Below, piece by piece: positions 14,969-24,387 of a stretch of DNA of 64,000 bases. Source of the stretch: Draconibacterium mangrovi. Its GTDB lineage: Bacteria; Bacteroidota; Bacteroidia; Bacteroidales; Prolixibacteraceae. The translations under genes were made by a program, and so were the position numbers. Positions within the stretch are counted from its first letter, which is position 1. Each line of letters starts with the position of its first letter. Location of the stretch: positions 248,001 to 312,000 of the forward strand of contig NZ_JAAAGB010000001.1 of assembly GCF_010586825.1 (NCBI RefSeq), in the 5' to 3' direction. The notes below the pieces were generated by a model. That model was not told the DNA's origin. It saw only the letters and a list, made by a program, of their open reading frames with translations, and did no database searches.

Positions 14969-15814
14969 TTATTCTTCCAGATCATCCAGATACTTTTGTA
15001 AGGTTTCTATTAAATGCCTTAAAAAACTCGTTTGATCGGCTCGTCCCTGAATTTCCTTAAAAGTTCCATAAATATTCTTGAATTTCAGGTTAAAGATTCT
15101 TTCAAACGCACGTGCAATATCAATTTTACTGGCCTTTCCATTATTAATAACTTTTGCGAAAAAAAGTGCATACACGAGTTCCACTGCATCGACATTATGA
15201 TTCGTCCAATACAAGTTAGATACAAATTTGTTGTTTTCTCCAGAATTCCAGTTCTGCTTTCTTTTCAATTTCTGAATTTCATTACCGATATAGTTTTTAA
15301 GCAGTTCACACGCCATAATTTTTGCCAAAGTATTATCATAGCCTGTGGAAAATTCGGGATCAAGATGATTGGGAATGTGATCAAGATGAATTCGATGATC
15401 TCCGTTACCTCGCAAAAAATATAAATGATCTGAAGATGTTCTTTTCCTTCTATAGTATTGGTAAAAAGCTTTTTCTTCTTTCTGAACACGACAGTGTTTT
15501 TGCAGCTCATCTCTCAAGTACCTGATTTGTGCTTTTATGTCTTCTTCCGGTCTATTTGATTCGATATCAAAAACCTCAGTATAAAAAATGAACTTACTAA
15601 ACACGCTTGGCTTGATGTGTTTAAAGAAATTAATTTCTTCATTTTCGTTTGAGAAACCCTGACCTAAAACTATTTCCCGGAACTTAAGCATAACTCTTTT
15701 ACACATTCCAATCGCTTTCTCCGTCGTTTCAATAAAACAATCTGGATTGATTTCCAAGAAAGATAACTCTTTATCAAGTTGTTTGATTAATTCATTGTAT
15801 GTTGGGTACTTCAT
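14969..15814 (-). CDS. rteC: RteC family regulator of conjugative transposon excision
   Basis: The 281-residue protein matches the RteC pattern: an N-terminal helical region, EINFFKHIKPSVFSKFIFY then TEVFDIESNRP, a FYQYYRRKRTSSDHLYFLRG segment, and a C-terminal part with ELVYALFFAKVINNGKASKI and FNLKFKNIYGTFKEIQGR. In CTnDOT, RteC is made after RteA/RteB activation and turns on the excision genes. Here no rteA/rteB two-component pair is visible. The gene is the rightmost recognisable element gene of the window. It is probably DNA-binding through its C-terminal winged-helix part. Confidence 0.88.
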   Translation of the reverse strand: MKYPTYNELIKQLDKELSFLEINPDCFIETTEKAIGMCKRVMLKFREIVLGQGFSNENEEINFFKHIKPSVFSKFIFYTEVFDIESNRPEEDIKAQIRYLRDELQKHCRVQKEEKAFYQYYRRKRTSSDHLYFLRGNGDHRIHLDHIPNHLDPEFSTGYDNTLAKIMACELLKNYIGNEIQKLKRKQNWNSGENNKFVSNLYWTNHNVDAVELVYALFFAKVINNGKASKIDIARAFERIFNLKFKNIYGTFKEIQGRADQTSFLRHLIETLQKYLDDLEE

Positions 15815-16161
15815 AGCTATAAAGTTTTAATACAAATACAGTTATTCCATTCTTAATTTAAAACACTGTAATCATATCAAGATAAAAGTTTCTTAATGTC
15901 TCATCCCATCTCCTTATTTTGACGTTAATAAGAATCCCAGAAGAATATTTCATCTCCTGGGGATACTTCTAGTTATAGATATCAATTATGAAAGCTTTCT
16001 CTATCTACATTTGAGTGTGGATTTTCAGACTATTTTTTTTCTACAACAAGACGGACCTCGTTCTAATTGTTAATATATTTAAATAAATTTTCCTATCCTT
16101 TATATTGAGTAAATAATAGTGAGATAAATATTAGAAGAGATTATTTCTGCCCTCTTCTGTT
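15815..16161. other. AT-rich spacer between conjugative-element genes and PUL A
   Basis: No gene, tRNA or clear att site is seen. The base composition and gene content change across this spacer (mobile-element genes left, PUL genes right), so one end of the element may lie here; alternatively the PULs are element cargo. Confidence 0.5.
16133..16158 (-). terminator. Hairpin after the GH27 gene
   Basis: AGAAGAG (16133-16139) pairs with CTCTTCT (16152-16158) around a 12-base loop, 4 bp downstream of the GH27 stop codon. The following minus-strand sequence is AT-rich but has no long T run, so this is a moderate terminator candidate. Confidence 0.45.
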
Positions 16162-17532
16162 TTATCTGTTTCCTTTTATACAATATAAACCACAGGAATG
16201 TGGTTTCAGTTTTTGACTAAATGATTCAGAGAATTCACCTAATTCAAGATTTAACCACATATCCTTAATAGCACATGAGGTTGTAATGTCTAGCTGTATC
16301 AAATCAACTCCAACATTTTGATATTCTTCTTCTGAAATATTGAACAAAGCCAGGTAAATTTCTCCTGTATTTGGGTTTTTTGACGTGATACCCACTTTAC
16401 TTTCATCATGGAAAATTTGTTTTACATCGGTGCTTTCGCGATGCATTTTCAGCACGTCTTCGTTTGTTAGTAACGACAGGGTGAAATCATCGTTACTTGG
16501 CAAATCACCGCCAAACATCAGTGGCGATTTAAAAATGGTAAACAAGGTCATTAACGAATATTGCTCATCAGGTGTAAGGCGCGTCATACGATCTTCACCA
16601 CGTTCGCCACGAATTGAAATACGTCCCAGCGGAATCATATCGCAATCTGGCCAGGTGCCGGGAGCAATGTGCGGATACCATTGTTCGCACACTTTTATGA
16701 GGTTGGTGAAATGATGCCAGGTGTCCCAAACATCATCAACCATACGCCACATATTAGCATGATTTTTCACATGATCGGCTGCCGTAATTGGCGTTGCACC
16801 AGGCGATGTACTCAACACGATCGGGCGGCCACAATTGTCGATGGCGTTACGGATCAGTTCAATTTCCCCCTGGTGGTACGGACGCGACAAATCGTCGATC
16901 TTAATAAAATCAACGCCCCATCCGGCATACATATTCATAATCGAATTGTAATACTCCTGCGCACCTGGTTTGTCGGCAACAATGGTATAATTATCTCGTA
17001 ACCAAGTGCACTGCAATTCGGTTGTATAAATCTGATCAGCAGTGATTCCGTCGGTTCCTAAAATCGGCAATTTGTTTTCAACTGCCACTTTGGGAATACC
17101 GCGCATAATATGGATACCAAACTTTAATCCTTTGCCGTGCACATATTCGGCCAGCTCTTTAAAACCTTTTCCATCGGCAGCCGACGGGAAACGGTTTACG
17201 GCAGGTTGGTAACGTCCGTATTCATCGATTACATAAATTGGATCGGTTTGGTTGTAACCTCCGGCTTTGTCGTTCTCAACAAACCAACGAATATCAACCA
17301 CAACGTATTCCCAGCCATAATCCTTCAGATTTTCAGCCATGTAGTCGGCATTGGCTATTACCTCATGTTCTTCAACGGTTGGTCCGTAGCAGTCCCAACT
17401 GTTCCACCCCATTGGTGGTGTTTCGGCCCAGTTTTTAAACTCACCTTTGGCAAAAGGTTCTGGCAGTTGATTTGTTGTACAGGAAAATGCCGAGTACAAC
17501 AAAATGAATGTGATTAATTTTAGATTTTTCAT
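16162..17532 (-). CDS. GH27 family alpha-galactosidase-like lipoprotein
   Basis: The 456-residue product is a lipoprotein (LLYSAFSC lipobox, Cys18) with a GH27-type TIM barrel. It shows the family start PPMGWNSWDCYG (39-50), VVVDIRWF, the nucleophile region DFIKIDD (Asp213) and MVDDVWDTW around 264-272 with the probable acid/base Asp, then a C-terminal beta domain. GH27 includes alpha-galactosidases, alpha-N-acetylgalactosaminidases and beta-L-arabinopyranosidases; the substrate is not fixed. It is the last gene of PUL A but lies behind a terminator hairpin after susD. Parts of the gene appear more GC-rich than the susD gene beside it. Confidence 0.88.
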   Translation of the reverse strand: MKNLKLITFILLYSAFSCTTNQLPEPFAKGEFKNWAETPPMGWNSWDCYGPTVEEHEVIANADYMAENLKDYGWEYVVVDIRWFVENDKAGGYNQTDPIYVIDEYGRYQPAVNRFPSAADGKGFKELAEYVHGKGLKFGIHIMRGIPKVAVENKLPILGTDGITADQIYTTELQCTWLRDNYTIVADKPGAQEYYNSIMNMYAGWGVDFIKIDDLSRPYHQGEIELIRNAIDNCGRPIVLSTSPGATPITAADHVKNHANMWRMVDDVWDTWHHFTNLIKVCEQWYPHIAPGTWPDCDMIPLGRISIRGERGEDRMTRLTPDEQYSLMTLFTIFKSPLMFGGDLPSNDDFTLSLLTNEDVLKMHRESTDVKQIFHDESKVGITSKNPNTGEIYLALFNISEEEYQNVGVDLIQLDITTSCAIKDMWLNLELGEFSESFSQKLKPHSCGLYCIKGNR

Positions 17533-17591
17533 ATTTGATCTTTTTTTAGTTTAATAAGGATAGATCAATAATCTTAGTGTATTGAGCGATT

Positions 17592-17622
17592 AAAAACGTA
17601 CCTGAAATCAGGCACGTTTTTT
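17592..17622 (-). terminator. Strong hairpin between susD and GH27 gene of PUL A
   Basis: A stem built from AAAAACGT and ACGTTTTT with inner CCTGA/TCAGG, one mismatch and a short loop lies 9 bp past the susD stop. T-runs on both sides make it a possible bidirectional Rho-independent terminator. Confidence 0.8.
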
Positions 17623-17630
17623 ATATTTCA

Positions 17631-19370
17631 TTAATAATTTGGATTCTGTTGAAAATTCGGATTCTTATCCGTTTCACTTTTAGGAATTGGCATCCAATAC
17701 ATAGCCGGGGCATTAAATTGTCGCTGTTCAACCAAAATTCCAGGTGTATATTTTTTTGTTCCATCAGGATTTAAAACAATTTCAACTCCTGTTGCATTCC
17801 TATTCAATACATCTTCGGCGATCATCCATCTTCTAACATCAAAATAGCGATGTTCTTCGAAACACAGCTCTACACGACGTTCATTTACTATGCGTTGCCA
17901 AAGTTCATCTCCTGAGTCCTTTACATCAGGCATTTTAGCTCTATTTCTGATAACATTTAAAGCCTCACGTGCTTCCGATTCTAGGCCTTGCTGATACAAA
18001 GCTTCAGCATAATTTAGGTATTGTTCGCCTAAACGAAACCAAATCCAGTTTTTGGGATTAGGGAAGTTCCAGCTGTTTGTCTGGTAAGTTTCGTCCATGA
18101 ATTTGCGAATATTATACCCTGTAATACTGGCATTCCAGTTATCTTGTCCGTAACGGGTATCTTTTCCTCCACTTACAATTGTTCCTGACTCATCAGCAAT
18201 TAAATAAGTTTCTACTTCTCTGCCCATCCACTCATCGCCATCAGAAAGTATCGCTGCATACAAACGTGCGTCGCGATTAGCATAAGGATTGGCACTGTGA
18301 TCCGGATTCGACCAGTTGAATTTAGTACCGTCTGCCATTTCAAAGTCATCAACCAATTCGGCAACTGGTGTGTTTCCTCCCCACTGTCCATAACCGTTTG
18401 GGCCATTTGATTGATCAAGATATGATAAGTTTAAGCCATCAGAACTTGAACCTCCCTGACGATCAAACAGTACTTCGCTATTTCCACAATCTAGAAATAA
18501 CTGAGTGTAATTTGTTTTCACATCGTCATAATTATCATATAATGCATAACCGTTTTCCAGGGCTGCATCGATACAGGCCTTTGCCGCATCAGAAGCTTTT
18601 TGCCATCTATCTGCATCTGGCGACGGATATCCTACCAATTCGTTTACTCCTGACTGGTTCATCAGTGGACTGGCTGCATATAAAAGCATTCTTGATTTTA
18701 AAGCTAAAGCAGCAACTTTTGTAGCTCTACCTATATTTGATCCACTATAAGATCCAGGCAATAATTCTGCCGCTTTATCACACTCCGAAACGATAAAATC
18801 AACATTCTCTTTATAGGTATCTCTTTCTACATTCAAAAATTCTTCCCGGTCGGCCAATGTATATGCATCAGTAATAATTGGCATAGCTCCCCAACGTGAA
18901 ACCAGATCGAAATACATTAAGGCGCGGATAAAGGTCATTTCTCCAACCAGCCTGTTCTTTAAGGCTTCGTCGGCAAATTCAACTCCTTCAACACGTTCAA
19001 AAAACATATTACAGTTGCTAATATTACCCCAAACAGTACTCCAGGCACGGTTATCCCAACCCCACCAGGCACCATTCATACGGCCCAAATCGGTAGCACT
19101 AACATAACCCTGAGTATAAGGTTCGCAACCTCTGGACCAGGTAAGGTAACTTTCATCAACTACTGAACTTTGCCATGATTCTGCCCATCCATGGCCAATT
19201 TTATTGTAACGAGCATTTACAAATGATTCAACAAGTGCAGGATCGGTCCAAACATCTGCTTCAGATATTTCAGTCAGGGGACTTTTATCTAATATATCCT
19301 CCTCACGACAAGAAGCTAAAAGAGAAATAGTCATTACAAGTAGGTATAGAATTTTAATGTTATTCTTCAT
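17631..19370 (-). CDS. SusD/RagB family outer-membrane glycan-binding lipoprotein (PUL A)
   Basis: The 579-residue lipoprotein (lipobox SLLASC, Cys about 21) has the SusD layout: an N-terminal region (EDILDKSPLTEISEADVWTD), TPR-like helices, and the C-terminal signature NYAEALYQQG, ERRVELCFEEHRYFDVRRW and MYWMPIPKSETDKNPNFQQN. SusD proteins form the lid of the SusC channel and bind the target glycan at the cell surface. It starts 11 bp after the susC stop and is clearly co-transcribed with it. Confidence 0.96.
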   Translation of the reverse strand: MKNNIKILYLLVMTISLLASCREEDILDKSPLTEISEADVWTDPALVESFVNARYNKIGHGWAESWQSSVVDESYLTWSRGCEPYTQGYVSATDLGRMNGAWWGWDNRAWSTVWGNISNCNMFFERVEGVEFADEALKNRLVGEMTFIRALMYFDLVSRWGAMPIITDAYTLADREEFLNVERDTYKENVDFIVSECDKAAELLPGSYSGSNIGRATKVAALALKSRMLLYAASPLMNQSGVNELVGYPSPDADRWQKASDAAKACIDAALENGYALYDNYDDVKTNYTQLFLDCGNSEVLFDRQGGSSSDGLNLSYLDQSNGPNGYGQWGGNTPVAELVDDFEMADGTKFNWSNPDHSANPYANRDARLYAAILSDGDEWMGREVETYLIADESGTIVSGGKDTRYGQDNWNASITGYNIRKFMDETYQTNSWNFPNPKNWIWFRLGEQYLNYAEALYQQGLESEAREALNVIRNRAKMPDVKDSGDELWQRIVNERRVELCFEEHRYFDVRRWMIAEDVLNRNATGVEIVLNPDGTKKYTPGILVEQRQFNAPAMYWMPIPKSETDKNPNFQQNPNY

Positions 19371-19381
19371 AGTTGCTTAAT

Positions 19382-22300
19382 TTAAAAAGTTATGTTTAGT
19401 CCAAAATTAAATACCCTTGCCTGTGGAGTACTCCATGCGGCAAAGCCTTGAGAACCCTCGGTTGTTTCCGGATCGACATCATTCAGTTCAGTAATTGTTA
19501 ACAAGTTAGACGCACTGCCAAACACACGTACATTGCTAAATGGTAAACGTCTGGTAACTGTTGACGGAAGGTTATAAGCAAGCTCAATATTTTTTAAGCG
19601 AAGGTAGCTGGCATCTTTCAGCCAAAAAGTATTTTTCTGTGCAGAAGAAGTTACTTGACGGTCGTAAATTCTTGGGTAATCTGCATTAATATTATTTTCT
19701 GTCCACCTGTTATCGAAGAAGTCCTGGGTAAAGTTACCAATACCTCCTGATTCGAAGAACACATATTGCCAGACATTAGTGGCTCCTTGCCAAAGCATAC
19801 TTAAATCCCAGTTTTTATAATTCAATCCCACGTTAAGTCCGTATACAATCTCAGGAGTGGTAGTTTTATCCGGACGAATTCTGTCATTTCCATCAATAGT
19901 ACCATCCTCATCCACATCTCTGAAAATCAGATCCCCAACCTGTGCATTACTCAGGTGTGGAGTATTATCTAGCTCTTCCTGCGTACTGAATACGCCAATT
20001 GCCTCGTATAAAAGCCAGTTGGCACCAATTGATTTACCAGTTTGTTTTTGCCACTCAAGCATGGTTTCAGGTTCGTCGAAATAAAGGATTTTACTTTTTG
20101 CATACGAGAAGTTGGTACTGGCTGCCAGGTTTAACTCTCCGAAATTTTTGTTGTAGCCCAAAACGGCTTCAAGTCCTTTTGTTTCGCACTCACCAATATT
20201 TTCTGCAGGCAATGAAAGTCCGGTATAATCGGGCACATACGATGCGCCGTTAGCCAGAATATCTTCGCGTTTGGTTTTAAACAAATCAAAATCGAAACTA
20301 AAGTTATCCAGAAATCTACTTTCGAAACCAATATTTGATGTTGTTGCAACTTCCCATTTTACGTTAGGATTTGCAGTTCTCACCTGTGTAATACCCACTT
20401 GCGATTCAGGAGAACTTCCGCCTAAAGTGGCATTGTCACCAAAAGTATAAGTGGTTAAATACTGGTATTTGCTAATTCTGTCGTTACCCATTTGTCCCCA
20501 CGATCCTTTCAGCTTAAAATAGCCAATAAAAGAGAGATTATCTTGCCAGAAATTTTCTTCAGATATACGCCATCCTACAGATGCTCCTGGAAAGAATCCA
20601 AAACGATTTCCTTTTGGGAAGTTCTCAGAACCATCGTAACGCCAGTTAAACTGAACCAGGTATTTTTCTTTAAAACCATAGTCGAAACGACCAAAATAGT
20701 TCATTCGCCCGGTTTCGCTGGCACTACCATTATTTAAAGCCGTATTCTCATCACCTGCAAATAATTCTTCAATTGAGGTGGATACAAAATCTTGTCTTCT
20801 ACCATATAAATAGTCGTATCTACTTTCGTATTGCTCATAAGCAACAAATGCCGACACACTATGAATATCGTTGAAGGTTCTTTTATAATTTAACTTGATG
20901 TTGGCAGTAATTCCAAGGTTTTGGCTCATATCTTCGTTTAAAGCCGCATTGTTTGGCCCGTACTGACGAGGAAAATATTCATCGGTATTAATATCATATC
21001 CATATAGGAAGAAAGCTTTTTGGAAGTGTTTGTAGAAATTATCAGAACGGTCGATATACAAACCTCCATCAAGCGACAAGCCCTCGGTTACTGATGCTAA
21101 ATCAAGGTTAAAACCTAAATCGATATTCACATACGAACGTTTGTTTGCCTGGTAACCCATTTCACCATTGGCACAAGTTACAGGATTAAAATCATCTTGC
21201 GGCGCTAAAACAGGCAAGCCATTTTCCGGCCATCTGATATTCACACGCGGGTCCCCTTTAACAAGGTAACGCCAAATTGCTTCAGAACCGTAGTGTGGTG
21301 AATTACGATTTTCCTGACGAAGCGAAATATTAGCGAACAACTTTAAATAATCGGTTGCCTGCACATCGATATTCGAACGCAGGTTGTACTGCTTGTAATT
21401 ACTGGCACTTTTTTTATAATAGTTATCCTGGTATTGATAACCTGTTGAAAGGAAATATTTTACTCTTTCGGTACCACCTCTGATTGATAGGTTGTGTTGA
21501 GTTTGAGGTGCAAAAGTGCGCAATGTTTCGTCCATCCAATCAACATTAGGATAACTTGTTGGATCCGAACCGTCTCTGAATTTAGCAATCTGTTCATCCG
21601 TGTACATTGGGCTACGACCATAAATATTCGTTTCAATTTCATTCAAAGCAACTGCATAATCAGCCGAATTCAGCATCTCAGGAATAACTGTTGGCTGCCT
21701 GATTCCGAAATTTGAACTCAGGCTTATTGTTGGTTTTCCACTCTGTCCGCGACGGGTAGTAACCAAAATTACACCGTTTGCAGCCCTTGATCCGTAAATT
21801 GCAGCCGATGCATCTTTCAAAACAGAAATACTTTCAATGTCGTTTGCATCAATATGATCAAAACCTCCTGCACGATCGGCAACTCCGTCAACAACAATAA
21901 GCGGACTGTTATCGCCCAAAGTACTTCTACCACGAATTAATATTTCAGTATTTTCATACCCCGGTTCACCCGAGCGGTTATTTGTAATCAATCCGGGCAA
22001 ACGTCCGATAAGTGTATTTGCAATGTTTGGCTCCGGTGTCTTTAAAATGTCTTCGCCCTTGCTCGATACTACAGAACCTGTTACTGTAGTCCTTTTTTGC
22101 GTACCATAACCAATGGTAACTACCTCTTCGAGACCAATCGCATCAACTTTCATTATTACATCAATGGCGGTTTGGCTTCCAACAGGTATTTCCTGCGAAA
22201 GCATTCCAACAAACGAAAATTGTAAAACATCTTCTGGCAATGCCTCGATTGAATAGGCTCCGTTAAAATCGGTAACGGTTCCCTTTACGGTTCCTTTAAT

Positions 22301-22771
22301 AACAATACTTACGCCGGGCAACGGTTCGCCAAATTCGTCTGTAACTTTCCCAAAAATAGTACCCTGCCTTTCAGTGGTCTGATTTGAGGAAATTGTACTC
22401 TTGGTTTGCTTTGGTTTTATCAATATCAGATTACTTTCTGTGATTGAATATTCAACTTCACCTTTTTCAAACAACAGCGTTAATATACTTTCAACTGTTT
22501 GGTTTGTAACATAGACATCCACTCGTTTATCCATATCAAGTTTCTCGTTTTGATAAATAAACCTGAAGTTTGACTGTAGTTCAATTTTTTCAAGAACCTC
22601 TTTTATCGAGGCTTGTTTCATTTCCAATGTTAGTTTTGTGTTTTGCGAATAAACTGATGCATTTACACAAATAATGGATAGTTGGATTAGGACTAAAGTT
22701 AGTGTAGAAATTAATACTAACTTTCGGAAGAGTGCACCAAGTGACTTTCCAAATTCATAATTTTTTTTCAT
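19382..22771 (-). CDS. SusC/RagA TonB-dependent transporter with STN signalling domain (PUL A)
   Basis: The 1129-residue protein has an N-terminal signal sequence, then a secretin/TonB N-terminal (STN) domain (about 50-115, EMKQASIKEVLEKIELQSNF), a carboxypeptidase-regulatory-like domain (GTIFGKVTDEFGEPLPGVSI), the plug with GYGTQKRTTVTGSV and the SusC signature RGRSTLGDNSPLIVVDGV, and a beta barrel ending in Phe (FGLNITF). The STN domain marks a transducing transporter that signals to a FecR anti-sigma factor, which is encoded 107 bp upstream (22879-23865). Imports oligosaccharides across the outer membrane; substrate not determined. Confidence 0.96.
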   Translation of the reverse strand: MKKNYEFGKSLGALFRKLVLISTLTLVLIQLSIICVNASVYSQNTKLTLEMKQASIKEVLEKIELQSNFRFIYQNEKLDMDKRVDVYVTNQTVESILTLLFEKGEVEYSITESNLILIKPKQTKSTISSNQTTERQGTIFGKVTDEFGEPLPGVSIVIKGTVKGTVTDFNGAYSIEALPEDVLQFSFVGMLSQEIPVGSQTAIDVIMKVDAIGLEEVVTIGYGTQKRTTVTGSVVSSKGEDILKTPEPNIANTLIGRLPGLITNNRSGEPGYENTEILIRGRSTLGDNSPLIVVDGVADRAGGFDHIDANDIESISVLKDASAAIYGSRAANGVILVTTRRGQSGKPTISLSSNFGIRQPTVIPEMLNSADYAVALNEIETNIYGRSPMYTDEQIAKFRDGSDPTSYPNVDWMDETLRTFAPQTQHNLSIRGGTERVKYFLSTGYQYQDNYYKKSASNYKQYNLRSNIDVQATDYLKLFANISLRQENRNSPHYGSEAIWRYLVKGDPRVNIRWPENGLPVLAPQDDFNPVTCANGEMGYQANKRSYVNIDLGFNLDLASVTEGLSLDGGLYIDRSDNFYKHFQKAFFLYGYDINTDEYFPRQYGPNNAALNEDMSQNLGITANIKLNYKRTFNDIHSVSAFVAYEQYESRYDYLYGRRQDFVSTSIEELFAGDENTALNNGSASETGRMNYFGRFDYGFKEKYLVQFNWRYDGSENFPKGNRFGFFPGASVGWRISEENFWQDNLSFIGYFKLKGSWGQMGNDRISKYQYLTTYTFGDNATLGGSSPESQVGITQVRTANPNVKWEVATTSNIGFESRFLDNFSFDFDLFKTKREDILANGASYVPDYTGLSLPAENIGECETKGLEAVLGYNKNFGELNLAASTNFSYAKSKILYFDEPETMLEWQKQTGKSIGANWLLYEAIGVFSTQEELDNTPHLSNAQVGDLIFRDVDEDGTIDGNDRIRPDKTTTPEIVYGLNVGLNYKNWDLSMLWQGATNVWQYVFFESGGIGNFTQDFFDNRWTENNINADYPRIYDRQVTSSAQKNTFWLKDASYLRLKNIELAYNLPSTVTRRLPFSNVRVFGSASNLLTITELNDVDPETTEGSQGFAAWSTPQARVFNFGLNITF

Positions 22772-22832
22772 AAATTTGTTTGATTTTAATTATAAAAATC
22801 TAATGTTGGTAGCATTAGATGTTAATTATCTC

Positions 22833-22864
22833 AATACGGGAAATGCAGTATAATTTCCCGTATT
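22833..22864 (-). promoter_or_regulatory. Perfect 12-bp stem-loop between fecR and susC (PUL A)
   Basis: AATACGGGAAAT (22833-22844) pairs exactly with ATTTCCCGTATT (22853-22864) around an 8-base loop. It lies between the FecR stop and the SusC start with no T-run after it on the minus strand. It may act as an attenuator, an mRNA stabiliser or a leader structure of susC. Confidence 0.7.
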
Positions 22865-22878
22865 TCATTATCACTAAT

Positions 22879-23865
22879 TCAGTTAGACATTATTATTATT
22901 TCCTTTCCTTTTTGTTTAAAACAAATGTCACTCAATTCTTTAAGTGCGTTTAAAACATCTATTATTGTCTCTTCTTGAAGTACACCAGTATAATGAATCT
23001 GCTCTCCAATCTCGGGAGGATTAAAATAAATTTGAACGTCATACATCCTCTCTAATATTTTAGTGATTGCCGCAAGTGATGAATTGTCTAGATAAATTTT
23101 GTGTTCTCGCCATGCACTACTCAGATTTGCATTACCGGGGATCATCTTCATATTTTCTGTTTCTTTCTCAAATTCTACGATTTGCCCAGGCAACACATGT
23201 ACCTTTTGCCCGTCCTGATTACTTATCTCAACTTTCCCTTCTATCAACGCGGTTATAATATTTTCATCATCACAATAAGCCATTAGATTGAATTTTGTAC
23301 CTAACACTTCAATCTTCATTCCTCCATTAGTTTCAATTACAAAAGGCTTTTCATTTTTAGCTACTTCAAAAAATGCTTCTCCATTAAATTCAACCTCCCT
23401 TATTTTATCTTTATCATTATAATGGTAAGATAAATTGGAGCCACTATTCAGATATACTTTTGTTCCATCAGGTAAAACAGATTCTGTTTGGTTCCCGTAC
23501 GATGTCGCCAGTTCAATTCTATTATTTAACTTAACTGATGGATTTGATAGAAATAAGAAGCCCAGAATAATCAAAAGTATTGCAGTCATTGCTGCTATCG
23601 AAAAAACAACATCTTTTCTTACTCCCATTATGACTACTTGATTAAATATAGATTGATTAACTTTAATCCAACCTTCTTCTACGTTAAATTGTTTAGAAAT
23701 GCAAAGTGTATCAACCGTTCTCCAAATTGTTTTGAATTCGTTAAGTTTTGTTTTGTTTTCTATTGACTCATCCAACCATGTATTCATCTTATCTTCATAA
23801 ATTACCGATTCCTCTTTTAATAAATAATCGATAATTGTATTTCCTATTTTACTATCTGTTGGCAT
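22879..23865 (-). CDS. FecR family anti-sigma factor (PUL A)
   Basis: The 328-residue protein has a cytoplasmic N-terminal part (about 1-80) that would hold an ECF sigma factor, one membrane helix (about 86-107, SIAAMTAILLIILGFLFLS), a periplasmic FecR domain (LATSYGNQTESVLPDGTKVY, FNGEAFFEVAKNEKPFVIET) and a C-terminal DUF4974 domain (IYLDNSSLAAITKILERMYD) that contacts the STN domain of SusC. It controls expression of the adjacent susCD. Unusually, no sigma gene is adjacent; the nearest ECF sigma gene upstream is at 28152-28703. Confidence 0.94.
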   Translation of the reverse strand: MPTDSKIGNTIIDYLLKEESVIYEDKMNTWLDESIENKTKLNEFKTIWRTVDTLCISKQFNVEEGWIKVNQSIFNQVVIMGVRKDVVFSIAAMTAILLIILGFLFLSNPSVKLNNRIELATSYGNQTESVLPDGTKVYLNSGSNLSYHYNDKDKIREVEFNGEAFFEVAKNEKPFVIETNGGMKIEVLGTKFNLMAYCDDENIITALIEGKVEISNQDGQKVHVLPGQIVEFEKETENMKMIPGNANLSSAWREHKIYLDNSSLAAITKILERMYDVQIYFNPPEIGEQIHYTGVLQEETIIDVLNALKELSDICFKQKGKEIIIMSN

Positions 23866-24387
23866 AATCTATTACTTTATTATTTGACACGTGTGATTCC
23901 AGAAGGTCCTATTTAGTATTCATCTTTTTTTTAAATAATTATACCGGAATCTCTTACACATATATACCATTCAAAATCAAAATAAATCTGAACGGCTAAT
24001 CTTCAACGTAACTGTCTGATGTGATTTGACTCCAAATTGTCTAGGGTTCGTCTGATCTGGTGTATTTATCATAAATGAATATTAAATAGCAGAATACCAT
24101 AAAATATGTGTTGCATATTTTCTTGAATCTTAAAGATCCGAGTAATTTTTAATACCCATAAAACTAATTACATATATATAACCATAAACCAAGTAGCTAT
24201 TGTTCTCCAAAACTTAAGTATCAATATTCGCAAAATATTTATAATATTTCGCTTGTGGTTAATCTTTAAAATGATGATAGTTTGTGAGAGAACCTGATTT
24301 GCGACCTACAAATTATAAATTCTATCAATTTGTAGAAGCAATTAATTTAACAACCTAAAAATAAGGCACTTTAATGTTCCGCTACTT
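23866..24387. other. AT-rich intergenic region, no gene seen
   Basis: A stretch of about 520 bp between the MBL gene and fecR with frequent stops in all frames. It contains AT-rich tracts such as ATATATATA near 24173. It may hold the fecR-susCD promoter. I see no remnant of a sigma factor gene in it. Confidence 0.5.

Noticed and set aside
15815-16161. Search for a tRNA or att core at the element/PUL junction
   Set aside because: No cloverleaf-like sequence or obvious direct repeat could be seen; without the other end of the element an att call would be a guess.
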